From Clavibacter tessellarius (GTDB taxonomy: Bacteria; Actinomycetota; Actinomycetes; Actinomycetales; Microbacteriaceae), in NCBI RefSeq assembly GCF_001618005.1, contig NZ_LQXA01000036.1, positions 1-64,000 of the forward strand: 64,000 bases of DNA. The letters run 5' to 3'. Positions 12,379-20,840 of this stretch are shown piece after piece. The notes under the pieces are model-generated. The model was given only the letters and a program-made list of their open reading frames with translations. It did not search any database and had not been told where the DNA came from. Position 1 is the first letter of the stretch. Every line of letters begins with the position of its first letter. Made by a program: the position numbers and the translations under genes.

Positions 12379-13398
12379 CTACGACGCCGCCGGGCTCGGG
12401 GGCGCCGTCGTGCTGCCGCGCGCGGCGAAGTCGACCGGCATCGTGCAGGTCCGCTCGGGCGCCCCGGCCGGCGCGAGGCCCTCGAGGACCATGCCCACCG
12501 CGGTCCGCCCCTGCTGCCGCGGGTGCTGCTCGACGGTCGTGAGCCCGAACAGCGGGGCGAGCGCGTGCCCGTCGATGCCCACGACCGAGAGCCCGGCCGG
12601 CACGGCGATCCCGAGCTGCCGCGCTGCGAGGATCGTGCCGATGGCGATCTCGTCCGAGGCCGCGAACACCGCGGTCGGCCGGGTGCGCGGGTCGGCGAGC
12701 AGCCGCATGGCGGAGACGTAGCCGCCCTCGATGGTGAAGTCGGCGGTCGCGAAGCGGGCCTCCAGGCCGCGCGGATCCGCGTCCATCGCCGCCCGGTACC
12801 CCGCCAGCCGCTTGGCGTGCACGAAGAACGCCATCTGCGCGTGCAGGTCGCCGCCGAGGTGCACGACCCGCGCATGCCCGAGGCTCAGCAGGTGCTCGGT
12901 CGCGAGCCGGGCCGCTGCCTCGTCGTCGATGCTCAGCGTGCTCATGCCCTCGACCGGTCCGCCGATCCCCACGAGCGGCTTGTCGAGGCACCGGAGCCGC
13001 ACGACCTCGGCGGCGGTGAGGGCGACGCTCACCGCGATGACGGCATCGACGCGCTTGCGCACGAGGAAGTACTCGAACACCTTGCGGCGCTGCTCCGGGT
13101 CGTCGGTGAGGCGGTAGAGCGTGAGGTCGTAGTCGGCCTCGATCAGCGCCTCCTCGATGCCCTCGAGGAGCTCGGCGAAGAACCACCGGTTGATGAAGGG
13201 CAGCACGACGCCGACGTTCTTCGACTGGCCCGTGACGAGGCTCGAGGCGTTCGAGGAGACGACGTACCCGATGTCGGAGGCGGCCTGCGCGACGCGGGCG
13301 CGCGTCGCGGGGGAGACGTAGCCGCGGCCGCTGAGCGCGCGGGACGCCGTGGCCTTGGAGACCCCGGCCAGCCGGGCGACGTCGATGATGGCGCTCAT
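12379..13398 (-). CDS. LacI family transcriptional regulator of the adjacent sugar ABC importer
   Basis: A 339-residue repressor. The N-terminal HTH (IIDVARLAGVSKATASRALSG, residues about 4-24) is followed by the hinge helix and a periplasmic-binding-protein-like sensor domain. Start ATG 13398 has a GGAGGG ribosome site immediately upstream on the minus strand. It is divergent from the ABC importer at 13,708, and the shared region contains two LacI-style palindromes centred on CG, one near this gene and one in the importer promoter. Induction by an oligosaccharide is the likely logic. Confidence 0.93.
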   Translation of the reverse strand: MSAIIDVARLAGVSKATASRALSGRGYVSPATRARVAQAASDIGYVVSSNASSLVTGQSKNVGVVLPFINRWFFAELLEGIEEALIEADYDLTLYRLTDDPEQRRKVFEYFLVRKRVDAVIAVSVALTAAEVVRLRCLDKPLVGIGGPVEGMSTLSIDDEAAARLATEHLLSLGHARVVHLGGDLHAQMAFFVHAKRLAGYRAAMDADPRGLEARFATADFTIEGGYVSAMRLLADPRTRPTAVFAASDEIAIGTILAARQLGIAVPAGLSVVGIDGHALAPLFGLTTVEQHPRQQGRTAVGMVLEGLAPAGAPERTCTMPVDFAARGSTTAPPSPAAS

Positions 13399-13449
13399 CG
13401 CCCTCCCTCCATCGGGTCCCGCAGGGACCCGCCGCCTCGCGCGTGAGCG

Positions 13450-13461
13450 GGAAGCGGTTCC
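13450..13461 (+). promoter_or_regulatory. LacI-type operator, regulator side
   Basis: GGAAGCGGTTCC is a one-mismatch version of the palindrome at 13,594 and lies 52 bases upstream of the LacI gene start. Two near-identical sites 133 bases apart fit autoregulation with looping. Confidence 0.55.
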
Positions 13462-13584
13462 AGGACGGAGGGGGTCGCCTTCCGATGATGGACCATCGGG
13501 GCGTCCTCCGCCCAGCGCGCCGGACGAGAAGTAGACCGTTTCGTTATCGGATGCACCTTGCCGCCACCTGCGAGCTCCCCTACG

Positions 13585-13612
13585 TTGACCTGTGGAACCG
13601 GTTCCCCATACG
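13585..13612 (+). promoter_or_regulatory. Importer promoter with an embedded LacI operator
   Basis: A -35 TTGACC (13585-13590) and a weak -10 CATACG (13607-13612) flank the perfect 12-bp palindrome GGAACCGGTTCC (13594-13605) in the spacer. The central CG is typical of LacI-family sites. Repressor here would exclude polymerase. The 308-base divergent region holds no gene. Confidence 0.6.
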
Positions 13613-13707
13613 GGGGAAAGGAGTTCCGGCGACGGCGCCCCACCTGCCGGCGCCTGCACCACGGGACGGCGGGTCAGCCCGCATCCCTCGATGAAGAGGA
13701 GACGCAC

Positions 13708-15069
13708 ATGGGCCACGCCCTATTCCGACGTCGCTTCGCGGCACCCCTCGCAGCGGTCGGCATCGCCGGCGTCGCGCTCACGGGCTGCACGGGCGACATC
13801 GCCGCCGAGGACAAGGCGGACACCGACTGCACGCCGTACTCGTCGTACGGCACGTTCGACGGAGCCAACGTGAGCATCGGCGGCACGATCCAGGACGACG
13901 AGGCCGACCGCCTCGTCGAGTCCTGGAAGGACTTCGAGACCTGCACGGGCATCACCGTGAACTACCAGGGCACCAAGGAGTTCGAGGCGCAGATCGCGGT
14001 CCTCGCGGAGGGCGATTCGGCGCCGGACATCGGGATCATCCCGCAGGTCGGCCTGTTCAACGTGCTCGCGTCGAAGGGCTACCTCCAGGCGGCCCCCGAG
14101 GCGGTCGAGGAGAACGTCGACGAGAACTGGTCCGCCGACTGGAAGGGCTACGGCACCGTCGACGGCACCTTCTACGGCGCGCCGCTCATGGCGAGCGTCA
14201 AGGGCTACGTCTGGTACTCGCCGAGCGAGTTCAAGGAGAAGGGCTACGAGATCCCGAAGTCCACCGCGCAGCTCATGGACCTCACCAAGAAGATCGCCGA
14301 CGAGGGCGACCACAAGCCCTGGTGCGTCGGCATCGGATCCGGCGACGCCACGGGCTGGCCGGGCACCGACTGGGTCGAGAGCTTCGTGATCCGCCAGGCC
14401 GGCGCGGAGACCTACGACAAGTGGGTCACGCACCAGATCCCGTTCAACGACCCCGCGATCGTGAAGGCCTTCGACGGCGTCGGCGACATCATCAAGAACC
14501 CCGACTACGTCAACGGCGGACTGGGCGACGTCTCGTCCATCATCTCCACGGAGTTCGGCGACGCCGGCCTCCCGATCCTGAAGGGCGAGTGCTCGCTGCA
14601 CCACCAGGCCTCGTTCTACGAGGGCTTCTGGAAGAAGGCCGACGGCACCGACGCGAAGGTCTCGCCCGACGGCGACGTCTACGCCTTCCTCCTGCCGCCC
14701 ACGAACGAGGGCGACGCGACGACCGTCACCGGCGGCGGCGAGCTCGTCGGCGCCTTCCGGACGAGCGACGAGATCACCGCGGTGCTCTCCTACCTCTCGA
14801 GCGACACCTGGGCGAACAACCGCGTGAAGCTGGGTGGCGTCATCAGCGCGAACAAGGGGCTCGACCCGGCGAACGCGTCGAGCGACATCCTGAAGCAGAG
14901 CATCGAGATCCTCCAGGACCCGAACGCGACGTTCCGCTTCGACGGCTCGGACCTCATGCCCGGCGCGGTCGGCACCGACTCCTTCTGGAAGGGCATCGTC
15001 GGCTGGCTGAGCGGCGACTCGACCCAGAAGACGGTCGACGCCATCGAGTCGAGCTGGCCCGCGTCCTGA
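13708..15069 (+). CDS. Sugar ABC transporter substrate-binding lipoprotein
   Basis: A 453-residue family 1 extracellular binding protein. It has an arginine-rich n-region, a hydrophobic stretch and a lipobox ending LTGC (Cys near residue 26), so it is a membrane-anchored lipoprotein. The fold matches alpha-glucoside/trehalose-type binding proteins (AglE-like). The ATG at 13708 has GAGGAG at 13694-13699. Two permease genes follow and no ATPase is encoded in the cluster, so a shared MsmK-like ATPase elsewhere probably energises it. Confidence 0.92.
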   Translation: MGHALFRRRFAAPLAAVGIAGVALTGCTGDIAAEDKADTDCTPYSSYGTFDGANVSIGGTIQDDEADRLVESWKDFETCTGITVNYQGTKEFEAQIAVLAEGDSAPDIGIIPQVGLFNVLASKGYLQAAPEAVEENVDENWSADWKGYGTVDGTFYGAPLMASVKGYVWYSPSEFKEKGYEIPKSTAQLMDLTKKIADEGDHKPWCVGIGSGDATGWPGTDWVESFVIRQAGAETYDKWVTHQIPFNDPAIVKAFDGVGDIIKNPDYVNGGLGDVSSIISTEFGDAGLPILKGECSLHHQASFYEGFWKKADGTDAKVSPDGDVYAFLLPPTNEGDATTVTGGGELVGAFRTSDEITAVLSYLSSDTWANNRVKLGGVISANKGLDPANASSDILKQSIEILQDPNATFRFDGSDLMPGAVGTDSFWKGIVGWLSGDSTQKTVDAIESSWPAS

Positions 15070-15119
15070 TCGACCGCCGGTCCTGACCGACCGGCACCCG
15101 GCCTCCGCGCCGGACACCC

Positions 15120-15145
15120 GGGGCCGCCGCGCACGCGGCGGCCCC
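15120..15145 (+). other. Stable intercistronic hairpin
   Basis: GGGGCCGCCGCG (15120-15131) faces CGCGGCGGCCCC (15134-15145) in the gap between the binding-protein gene and the first permease. Such stems often raise binding-protein mRNA over permease mRNA by partial termination or 3'-end protection; this role is inferred. Confidence 0.55.
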
Positions 15146-15182
15146 GCCCCGCATCCACCCCGACCCGAAGGGCGAGACGTCC

Positions 15183-16154
15183 ATGACGACCGCTGACCTG
15201 ATCGGCAAGATCCTCCAGGTGGTGGCGGCGCTGGCCGTCTTCGCGCTGGTGATCGGGCTGATCCTCTTCCTCATCGACAAGGCGCCGAAGCGCGGTCGCG
15301 ACTGGATCCAGCTCGGCGCGTTCGTGCTGCCCGCGCTGATCCTCCTGGCCGTCGGCCTCATCTACCCCGCCTTCCGCACCACGCTCCTCGCGTTCCGCGA
15401 CAACGACGGCGACTGGGCCGGCCTGGACAACTTCGTCTGGATGTTCACCCAGCCGTCCGCGCTCCGGACGCTCCTCAACACCGTCATCTGGGTGGTCTTC
15501 GTCCCGCTGCTGTCGACGGCCATCGGCCTCGCGTACGCGGTCTTCATCGACAAGTCCCGCGGCGAGAAGTACTTCAAGGCCCTGGTGTTCATGCCGATGG
15601 CCATCTCGTTCGTCGGCGCCGGCATCATCTGGCGCTTCGTCTACGACTACAAGTCGGGCGACAGCGAGCAGATCGGCCTCCTCAACCAGATCCTCGTCTG
15701 GCTCGGGCAGCAGCCCGTGCAGTGGCTGCAGACCTCGCCCATCAACACGGCCCTGCTCATCGTCGTCATGATCTGGATCCAGACGGGCTTCGCCATGGTC
15801 GTGCTCTCCGCGAGCATCAAGGGCGTGCCGACCGAGCAGATCGAGGCAGCGCAGCTCGACGGCACCAACGCGTGGGAGAGGTTCCTCAACGTGACGCTGC
15901 CGGGCATCCGCGGGTCGCTCGTCGTGGTCGTCACCACCATCTCCATCGCGACGCTCAAGGTCTTCGACATCGTCCGCACCATGACGGCGGGCAACTTCGA
16001 GACGAGCGTCATCGCCAACGAGATGTACACGCAGGCGTTCCGCGCCGGCGAGCAGGGCCGCGGCTCCGCGCTCGCGATCGTGCTGTTCCTCATGGTGCTG
16101 CCGATCGTCATCTACAACGTCCGCGTCATGAGCAAGCAGAGGGAGATCCGATGA
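15183..16154 (+). CDS. Sugar ABC transporter permease, AglF/MalF type
   Basis: A 323-residue inner-membrane protein with about 7-8 hydrophobic segments, including an extra N-terminal pair before the core. The EAA motif region reads EAAQLDGTNAWERFLNVTLPGI, the site that contacts the ATPase. Its TGA overlaps the ATG of the next permease (ATGA). With that protein it should form the heterodimeric pore for the upstream binding protein. Confidence 0.92.
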   Translation: MTTADLIGKILQVVAALAVFALVIGLILFLIDKAPKRGRDWIQLGAFVLPALILLAVGLIYPAFRTTLLAFRDNDGDWAGLDNFVWMFTQPSALRTLLNTVIWVVFVPLLSTAIGLAYAVFIDKSRGEKYFKALVFMPMAISFVGAGIIWRFVYDYKSGDSEQIGLLNQILVWLGQQPVQWLQTSPINTALLIVVMIWIQTGFAMVVLSASIKGVPTEQIEAAQLDGTNAWERFLNVTLPGIRGSLVVVVTTISIATLKVFDIVRTMTAGNFETSVIANEMYTQAFRAGEQGRGSALAIVLFLMVLPIVIYNVRVMSKQREIR

Positions 16155-17140
16155 GCGTCGCACCCGCCGACCTGCCCGTCGCCGACCGGGGGACCCGCCG
16201 CGGCGCCATCGAGCAGGCGGCCTCCGTCGGCGCGAAGAGCCGGCGCGTCAAGAACCGCCTCACCTCCCGGCGGGCCACGGTCGCCGCGCTGATCATCGCG
16301 GTGCTCTGGACGCTGCCCACCTTCGGCCTGTTCATCTCGTCGTTCCGGCCGGCCGGGCTCATCCAGACCACCGGCTGGTGGACCATCTTCCAGAACCCCG
16401 GATTCACGCTCGACAACTACCAGGACGTGCTGCTCTCGACGTCGCAGTCGTCGCCGCAGCTGGGCTCCTACTTCGTGAACTCGCTCGCCATCGCGATCCC
16501 GGCGACGCTGTTCCCGCTCGTGATCGCGTCCATGGCGGCGTACGCGTTCGCGTGGATCAAGTTCAAGGGCTCCAACGTGCTCTTCGTCGTGATCTTCGCG
16601 CTGCAGATCGTGCCGCTGCAGATGGCGCTCATCCCGCTGCTCCAGATGTTCACGCGCACGCTCCGCCCGCTCCAGGAGGCGGTCCACGGCGTGATCCCGT
16701 TGATCCCGGAGCAGGGCTACCTGCCGGTGTGGGTGGCGCACACGATCTTCGCGCTGCCGCTCGCGATCTTCCTGCTGCACAACTTCATCTCGGAGATCCC
16801 GGGCGAGGTCATCGAGGCGGCCCGGGTCGACGGCGCGAGCCACGGCCAGGTCTTCTTCCGCATCGTGCTGCCGCTGGCGCTCCCGGCCATCGCGTCGTTC
16901 GCGATCTTCCAGTTCCTCTGGGTCTGGAACGACCTGCTGGTGGCGCTGATCTTCTCCGGCGGCACCCCCGACGTGGCACCGCTCACCCAGCGTCTCGCCG
17001 AGCTCACGGGCACGCGCGGGCAGGACTGGCAGCGGCTCACGGCCGCGGCGTTCGTGTCGCTCATCGTGCCGCTCATCGTGTTCTTCAGCCTGCAGCGCTA
17101 CTTCGTGCGGGGGCTGCTCGCGGGGTCCACGAAGGGCTGA
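16151..17140 (+). CDS. Sugar ABC transporter permease, AglG/MalG type
   Basis: A 329-residue permease with 6 core membrane segments and a polar N-terminal tail of about 45 residues. The EAA loop reads EAARVDGASHGQVFFRIVLPLALP. It overlaps the previous permease by 4 bases, so the two subunits are translationally coupled. A 16-bp hairpin terminates the operon 18 bases after the stop. Confidence 0.92.
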   Translation: MSVAPADLPVADRGTRRGAIEQAASVGAKSRRVKNRLTSRRATVAALIIAVLWTLPTFGLFISSFRPAGLIQTTGWWTIFQNPGFTLDNYQDVLLSTSQSSPQLGSYFVNSLAIAIPATLFPLVIASMAAYAFAWIKFKGSNVLFVVIFALQIVPLQMALIPLLQMFTRTLRPLQEAVHGVIPLIPEQGYLPVWVAHTIFALPLAIFLLHNFISEIPGEVIEAARVDGASHGQVFFRIVLPLALPAIASFAIFQFLWVWNDLLVALIFSGGTPDVAPLTQRLAELTGTRGQDWQRLTAAAFVSLIVPLIVFFSLQRYFVRGLLAGSTKG

Positions 17141-17157
17141 TCCGCGTCCGCCGATCC

Positions 17158-17193
17158 CGGCCCGGTCGTCCGCTCGCGCGGGCGGCCGGGCCG
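17158..17193 (+). terminator. Terminator of the sugar importer operon
   Basis: A 16-bp stem with two G-U pairs (17158-17173 with 17178-17193) around a TCGC loop. Confidence 0.7.
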
Positions 17194-17254
17194 TCGTCGT
17201 CCACGGTGCGCACGGTGGTCGGGGGAGATCCCCCACGGGCGTAAAATCGCCGGA

Positions 17255-19144
17255 ATGACGAGGATGGGCGACATCGCCGCGGGCGGCGGGATGCGCGGAG
17301 GCGGCGGACGCCGCGGGCGGGTCAGCGCGGCCGACGCCGAGGCCCAGCGGAAGGCCAACGCCGAGGCGCCGCGCGTGGAGGACCTGCTGGGCCGGATCGC
17401 GGAGCTGTTCCGCCCGCACCGGCGGGCGCTGATCCTCACGATCGCCCTCGTGCTCGTCGGCGCCGGCCTCACGGTCGTGCCGCCGCTCCTCACGCAGCAG
17501 GCCTTCGACCGCGGGCTCTTCCCGCCCACCGGCGGCCCCGACATCCCCGTGCTGGTCGAGCTGGTCGGCATCATGATCGCCATCTGGGTCGCGGGAGCGG
17601 GCCTCGGTGTCTGGCAGACGTACCTCACGGCCACGGTCGGCAACCGGGTCATGGGATCCATGCGCGTCGACCTGTTCCGCCACCTGCAGAGCATGGAGCT
17701 CGGCTTCTTCACGCGCACCAAGACGGGCGTGATCCAGTCGCGCCTGCAGAACGACGTGGGCGGCGTCGCGGCCGTCCTCACCAACACCGTGTCGAGCGTG
17801 CTCGGCAACACCGTGACCGTGATCGCGGCGCTCGTCGCGATGCTCGTGCTCAACTGGCAGCTGACCCTCGTGGCCGTCGTGCTCATGCCCGTGCTGGTGA
17901 TCGCGCAGCGCCGCGTCGGCCAGGTGCGGGCGCGGATCGCGTCGAAGACGCAGGAGTCGCTCTCCGACATGACGGCCATCACGCAGGAGACGCTCTCGGT
18001 GTCCGGCATCATGCTCTCCAAGAGCTTCAACCGGCAGGCCGCGGAGACCGCGCGCTACGAGGCCGAGAACCGCACGCAGATCCGGCTGCAGGTGAGCCAG
18101 CAGATGAGCGGGCAGTGGTTCTTCGCGCTCGTGCAGATCTTCCTGTCGATCATCCCCGCCATCGTCTACGTGGTCGCGGGCTTCCTCATCACGGGCGGCG
18201 TCAGCGTCACCGCCGGCACGATCGTGGCGTTCACGACCGTGCAGGCCCGGCTCATGTGGCCGCTCATCGGGCTGATGCGCGTGGCGCTCGACCTGCAGAC
18301 CTCCGGCGCGCTGTTCGCCCGCATCTTCGAGTACCTCGACCTCGAGCCCGCGATCCGCGACCGGCACGATGCGCGTCCCGTGGCCGACGGGCCGGCGATC
18401 GGCCGCGTCGCGTTCGACGACGTGCGGTTCTCCTACCCCGACACGCGACCGGGCGAGCGGCCGACGCTCGACGGAATGTCGTTCGCGATCGAGCCGGGGC
18501 AGTTCGCCGCGTTCGTGGGCCCGTCGGGCGCCGGCAAGACCACGGTGTCGTACCTCATCCCGCGCTTCCACGACGTGACCGGCGGGCGCGTGCTCTTCGC
18601 GGACGCCGACGTGCGCGAGCTCGAGCAGGAGTCGCTGCTGGAGAACATCGGCATCGTGAGCCAGGAGACGTACCTCTTCCACGCGTCCATCGGCGAGAAC
18701 CTCCGCTACGCGCGGCCCGATGCCACGCAGGAGCAGATCGAGCGGGCGGCCCGGGCGGCGAACATCCACCAGACCATCGAGTCCTTCCCCGACGGCTACG
18801 AGACGCTCGTGGGGGAGCGCGGCTACCGGCTCTCCGGCGGCGAGAAGCAGCGCATCGCGATCGCGCGCGTGCTGCTGAAGGACCCCGCCGTGCTGATCCT
18901 CGACGAGGCCACCAGCGCGCTCGACGCCATCTCGGAGCGCGTCGTGCAGCAGGCGCTCGACACGGCGTCGCGCGGGCGCACCACCATCGCGATCGCGCAC
19001 CGGCTCTCGACCGTGGTGGACGCCGACGTGATCTTCGTGGTCGTCGCCGGCCGCATCGTCGAGCAGGGCACGCACGTCGAGTTGCTCGCTCGTGGCGGCG
19101 AATACGCGCGCCTCTACAGCGACCAGCGCAGCGCGGCGGCCTGA
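17255..19144 (+). CDS. ABC exporter, fused permease and ATPase
   Basis: A 629-residue half-transporter of the MsbA/lipid-drug exporter type. About 55 polar, Gly/Arg-rich N-terminal residues precede six membrane segments (about 60-345). The nucleotide-binding domain shows Walker A GPSGAGKTT, signature LSGGE, Walker B LILDEATSALD and the H-loop IAHRLST. It must dimerise to work; no partner gene is adjacent, so a homodimer is likely. The start at ATG 17255 or the ATG three codons later cannot be separated. The substrate is unknown. Confidence 0.92.
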   Translation: MTRMGDIAAGGGMRGGGGRRGRVSAADAEAQRKANAEAPRVEDLLGRIAELFRPHRRALILTIALVLVGAGLTVVPPLLTQQAFDRGLFPPTGGPDIPVLVELVGIMIAIWVAGAGLGVWQTYLTATVGNRVMGSMRVDLFRHLQSMELGFFTRTKTGVIQSRLQNDVGGVAAVLTNTVSSVLGNTVTVIAALVAMLVLNWQLTLVAVVLMPVLVIAQRRVGQVRARIASKTQESLSDMTAITQETLSVSGIMLSKSFNRQAAETARYEAENRTQIRLQVSQQMSGQWFFALVQIFLSIIPAIVYVVAGFLITGGVSVTAGTIVAFTTVQARLMWPLIGLMRVALDLQTSGALFARIFEYLDLEPAIRDRHDARPVADGPAIGRVAFDDVRFSYPDTRPGERPTLDGMSFAIEPGQFAAFVGPSGAGKTTVSYLIPRFHDVTGGRVLFADADVRELEQESLLENIGIVSQETYLFHASIGENLRYARPDATQEQIERAARAANIHQTIESFPDGYETLVGERGYRLSGGEKQRIAIARVLLKDPAVLILDEATSALDAISERVVQQALDTASRGRTTIAIAHRLSTVVDADVIFVVVAGRIVEQGTHVELLARGGEYARLYSDQRSAAA

Positions 19145-19157
19145 TCCGCGCTGTGGC

Positions 19158-19925
19158 TCAGGACCGGGCGTCGAGCAGCTGCTGCATGTAGAGGATCTCC
19201 TTGTCCTGGATCATCACCATGCCGTTCGCGAGGTTCGCGATGAGCGGGTTCCGCGATCGGTCGAGGAGGGCCTGGGCCATCTCGACGCCACCGCGGTGGT
19301 GGGCGATCATCAGCGTCAGGAACTTCCGCTCCGCCGCGACGCCCGTGAGGCCCTGCAGCTCCTCGAGGTCGGCCTGCGACGCGAGGCCCGGCATCGTCCC
19401 GCCGGGCGTCATGTCCATGGCGGAGTGGTCGGTCTTCCCGTCGAGCGTCGGGAGCGTCATCCACGTCATGCGCGGCTGCGACGGCGCCTGGTCGAGGCCC
19501 CAGGAGGTGAGGAACGCGTACATCTGGCCGGCCTGCTGGGACTGCGCCTGGGCGATGTCCTGCGCGATGAGCTTGACCTCGGGGTCGTCCGTGCGGTCGA
19601 TGATCATGAGCGACATCTGCACGGCCTGCTCGTGGTGCACCTGCATGTCGCGCGAGAAGCCCGCCTCCGCGCTGTTCGTGCTGGGCGTGAGCGCCGAGAC
19701 GGGCGCGGTGACGCGGCCGACGAGGAGCCCGGCGACCACGAGGGCCACCGCGACGACGCCGGCGGCGAGGCCCACGCGGAGCCGCCGTCCGCGGGCGCGT
19801 GACGCCTCGCCGTGCGCGACGAGCCCAGAGAGCTCCTCCTCGCGGAGGTCGTCGTCGGGCACGTGGTCGGCGACGAGGTCGTCGCCCGGACGCGGGTCGG
19901 ACCCGGCGCGGTCGCGGTCGGTCAT
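19158..19925 (-). CDS. DUF305 domain protein, membrane-anchored and exported
   Basis: A 255-residue protein: an acidic cytosolic N-terminus of about 50 residues, one membrane segment (about 53-75), then an extracytoplasmic DUF305 domain. The family's paired motifs FSRDMQVHHEQAVQM and LTLMIAHHRGGVEMA (His-His and Met-rich, probably metal-binding) are both present. It starts 2 bases after the stop of the DUF3105 gene, so the two form one operon. DUF305 proteins are ferritin-like four-helix bundles often linked with copper handling; a specific role here is not shown. Confidence 0.9.
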   Translation of the reverse strand: MTDRDRAGSDPRPGDDLVADHVPDDDLREEELSGLVAHGEASRARGRRLRVGLAAGVVAVALVVAGLLVGRVTAPVSALTPSTNSAEAGFSRDMQVHHEQAVQMSLMIIDRTDDPEVKLIAQDIAQAQSQQAGQMYAFLTSWGLDQAPSQPRMTWMTLPTLDGKTDHSAMDMTPGGTMPGLASQADLEELQGLTGVAAERKFLTLMIAHHRGGVEMAQALLDRSRNPLIANLANGMVMIQDKEILYMQQLLDARS

Positions 19926-19927
19926 GG

Positions 19928-20671
19928 TCAGTCGACCCGGCCCTGGCCCTCGAGGGCGCCGGTGCACGCGGCGCCGGCCTCGGGAGCGTTGGGGCTCTTC
20001 CAGTACTTGGACATGAAGTCCTTGATGCGCGGGTCGTCGACCGAATCGACCGTGATCTGCGCGCCCCACGCCGACATGGCGATGGGCGTCGGGAGGCCCT
20101 CGTACGGGGACATGGTGACGTACCCGCCGAACGACTTCGCGTACTTCTGCAGGTTCGCGAGGTCGTCGCCGGTGATCTTCGTGGCGTCGTAGGTGATCCA
20201 GACGGCGCCGTGCTCGAGGTCGTGCACCGCGTTCTCGTTGGGCTGCGGCTGGTCGTAGATGCCGCAGTTGAGCCACATGGCGTTGTGCTCGCCGCCGGCG
20301 GGCGGGTTCATGCCGTCGTACTTCGCCGCGTAGTCGACCGTGCCCTGCACGTGCGTGCTGGGGAGCGAGTCCCAGGTGCGGAGGCCCTCGATGGAGATGT
20401 CGGCCGGATCCTGCTTCGGCGTGCCGCTGGAGACGACCACGCCGATGACCACGGCCACGACCGCGACGGCCGCCACGGATCCCGTGATGATGCCGATGAG
20501 CCGGTTGCGGCGCGCGCGCTCCTGCTGCTTCTTCAGCGCCGCGACCTTCTCGGCGCGGCGGGCCTCGCGCTGCTGCTTGACCGTGAGGTCCTTCTGGGCC
20601 TGCTTGGCGGTCGGCGGGACGGGCCGTCCGCTCTCGTCGCCGGAGGGCGTGGTGTCGTCGCGTCGCGCCAC
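19928..20671 (-). CDS. DUF3105 domain protein, membrane-anchored
   Basis: A 247-residue protein with a Lys/Arg/Gln-rich N-terminal helix (about 20-50), one membrane segment (about 53-75) and an exported DUF3105 domain. The hallmark GGEHNAMWLNCGIYDQP and HDLEHGAVWITY motifs supply conserved His/Cys/Glu residues. I chose the GTG at 20671, preceded by AGAAGGA, over an upstream in-frame ATG because the upstream part has no conserved content. It forms a two-gene operon with the DUF305 gene. Confidence 0.88.
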   Translation of the reverse strand: MARRDDTTPSGDESGRPVPPTAKQAQKDLTVKQQREARRAEKVAALKKQQERARRNRLIGIITGSVAAVAVVAVVIGVVVSSGTPKQDPADISIEGLRTWDSLPSTHVQGTVDYAAKYDGMNPPAGGEHNAMWLNCGIYDQPQPNENAVHDLEHGAVWITYDATKITGDDLANLQKYAKSFGGYVTMSPYEGLPTPIAMSAWGAQITVDSVDDPRIKDFMSKYWKSPNAPEAGAACTGALEGQGRVD

Positions 20672-20758
20672 GGAGGGTCCTTCTCTGCTGGGGGAATGTG
20701 CGATCAGGGTACCCGGTCGGCCTGGGCGCACCCTGCCCGATCGGCTCGCCGAGCGCCC

Positions 20759-20787
20759 GTAACACGCGGGACGGGCGCGCCTATGCT
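20759..20787 (+). promoter_or_regulatory. Probable promoter of the transsulfuration genes
   Basis: GTAACA (20759-20764) and TATGCT (20782-20787) with a 17-base spacer, about 54 bases before the cystathionine beta-synthase start. Confidence 0.5.
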
Positions 20788-20840
20788 GGATGGGCGGGGC
20801 CCACCGGACCGCACACCTGACACCGGGAGCGCCACCTCAC

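Noticed and set aside
16112-19075. A 987-codon antisense frame across the permease and ABC exporter genes
   Set aside because: Very rich in Arg, Asp, Glu and His, with no hydrophobic core or motif; it mirrors two genuine genes.
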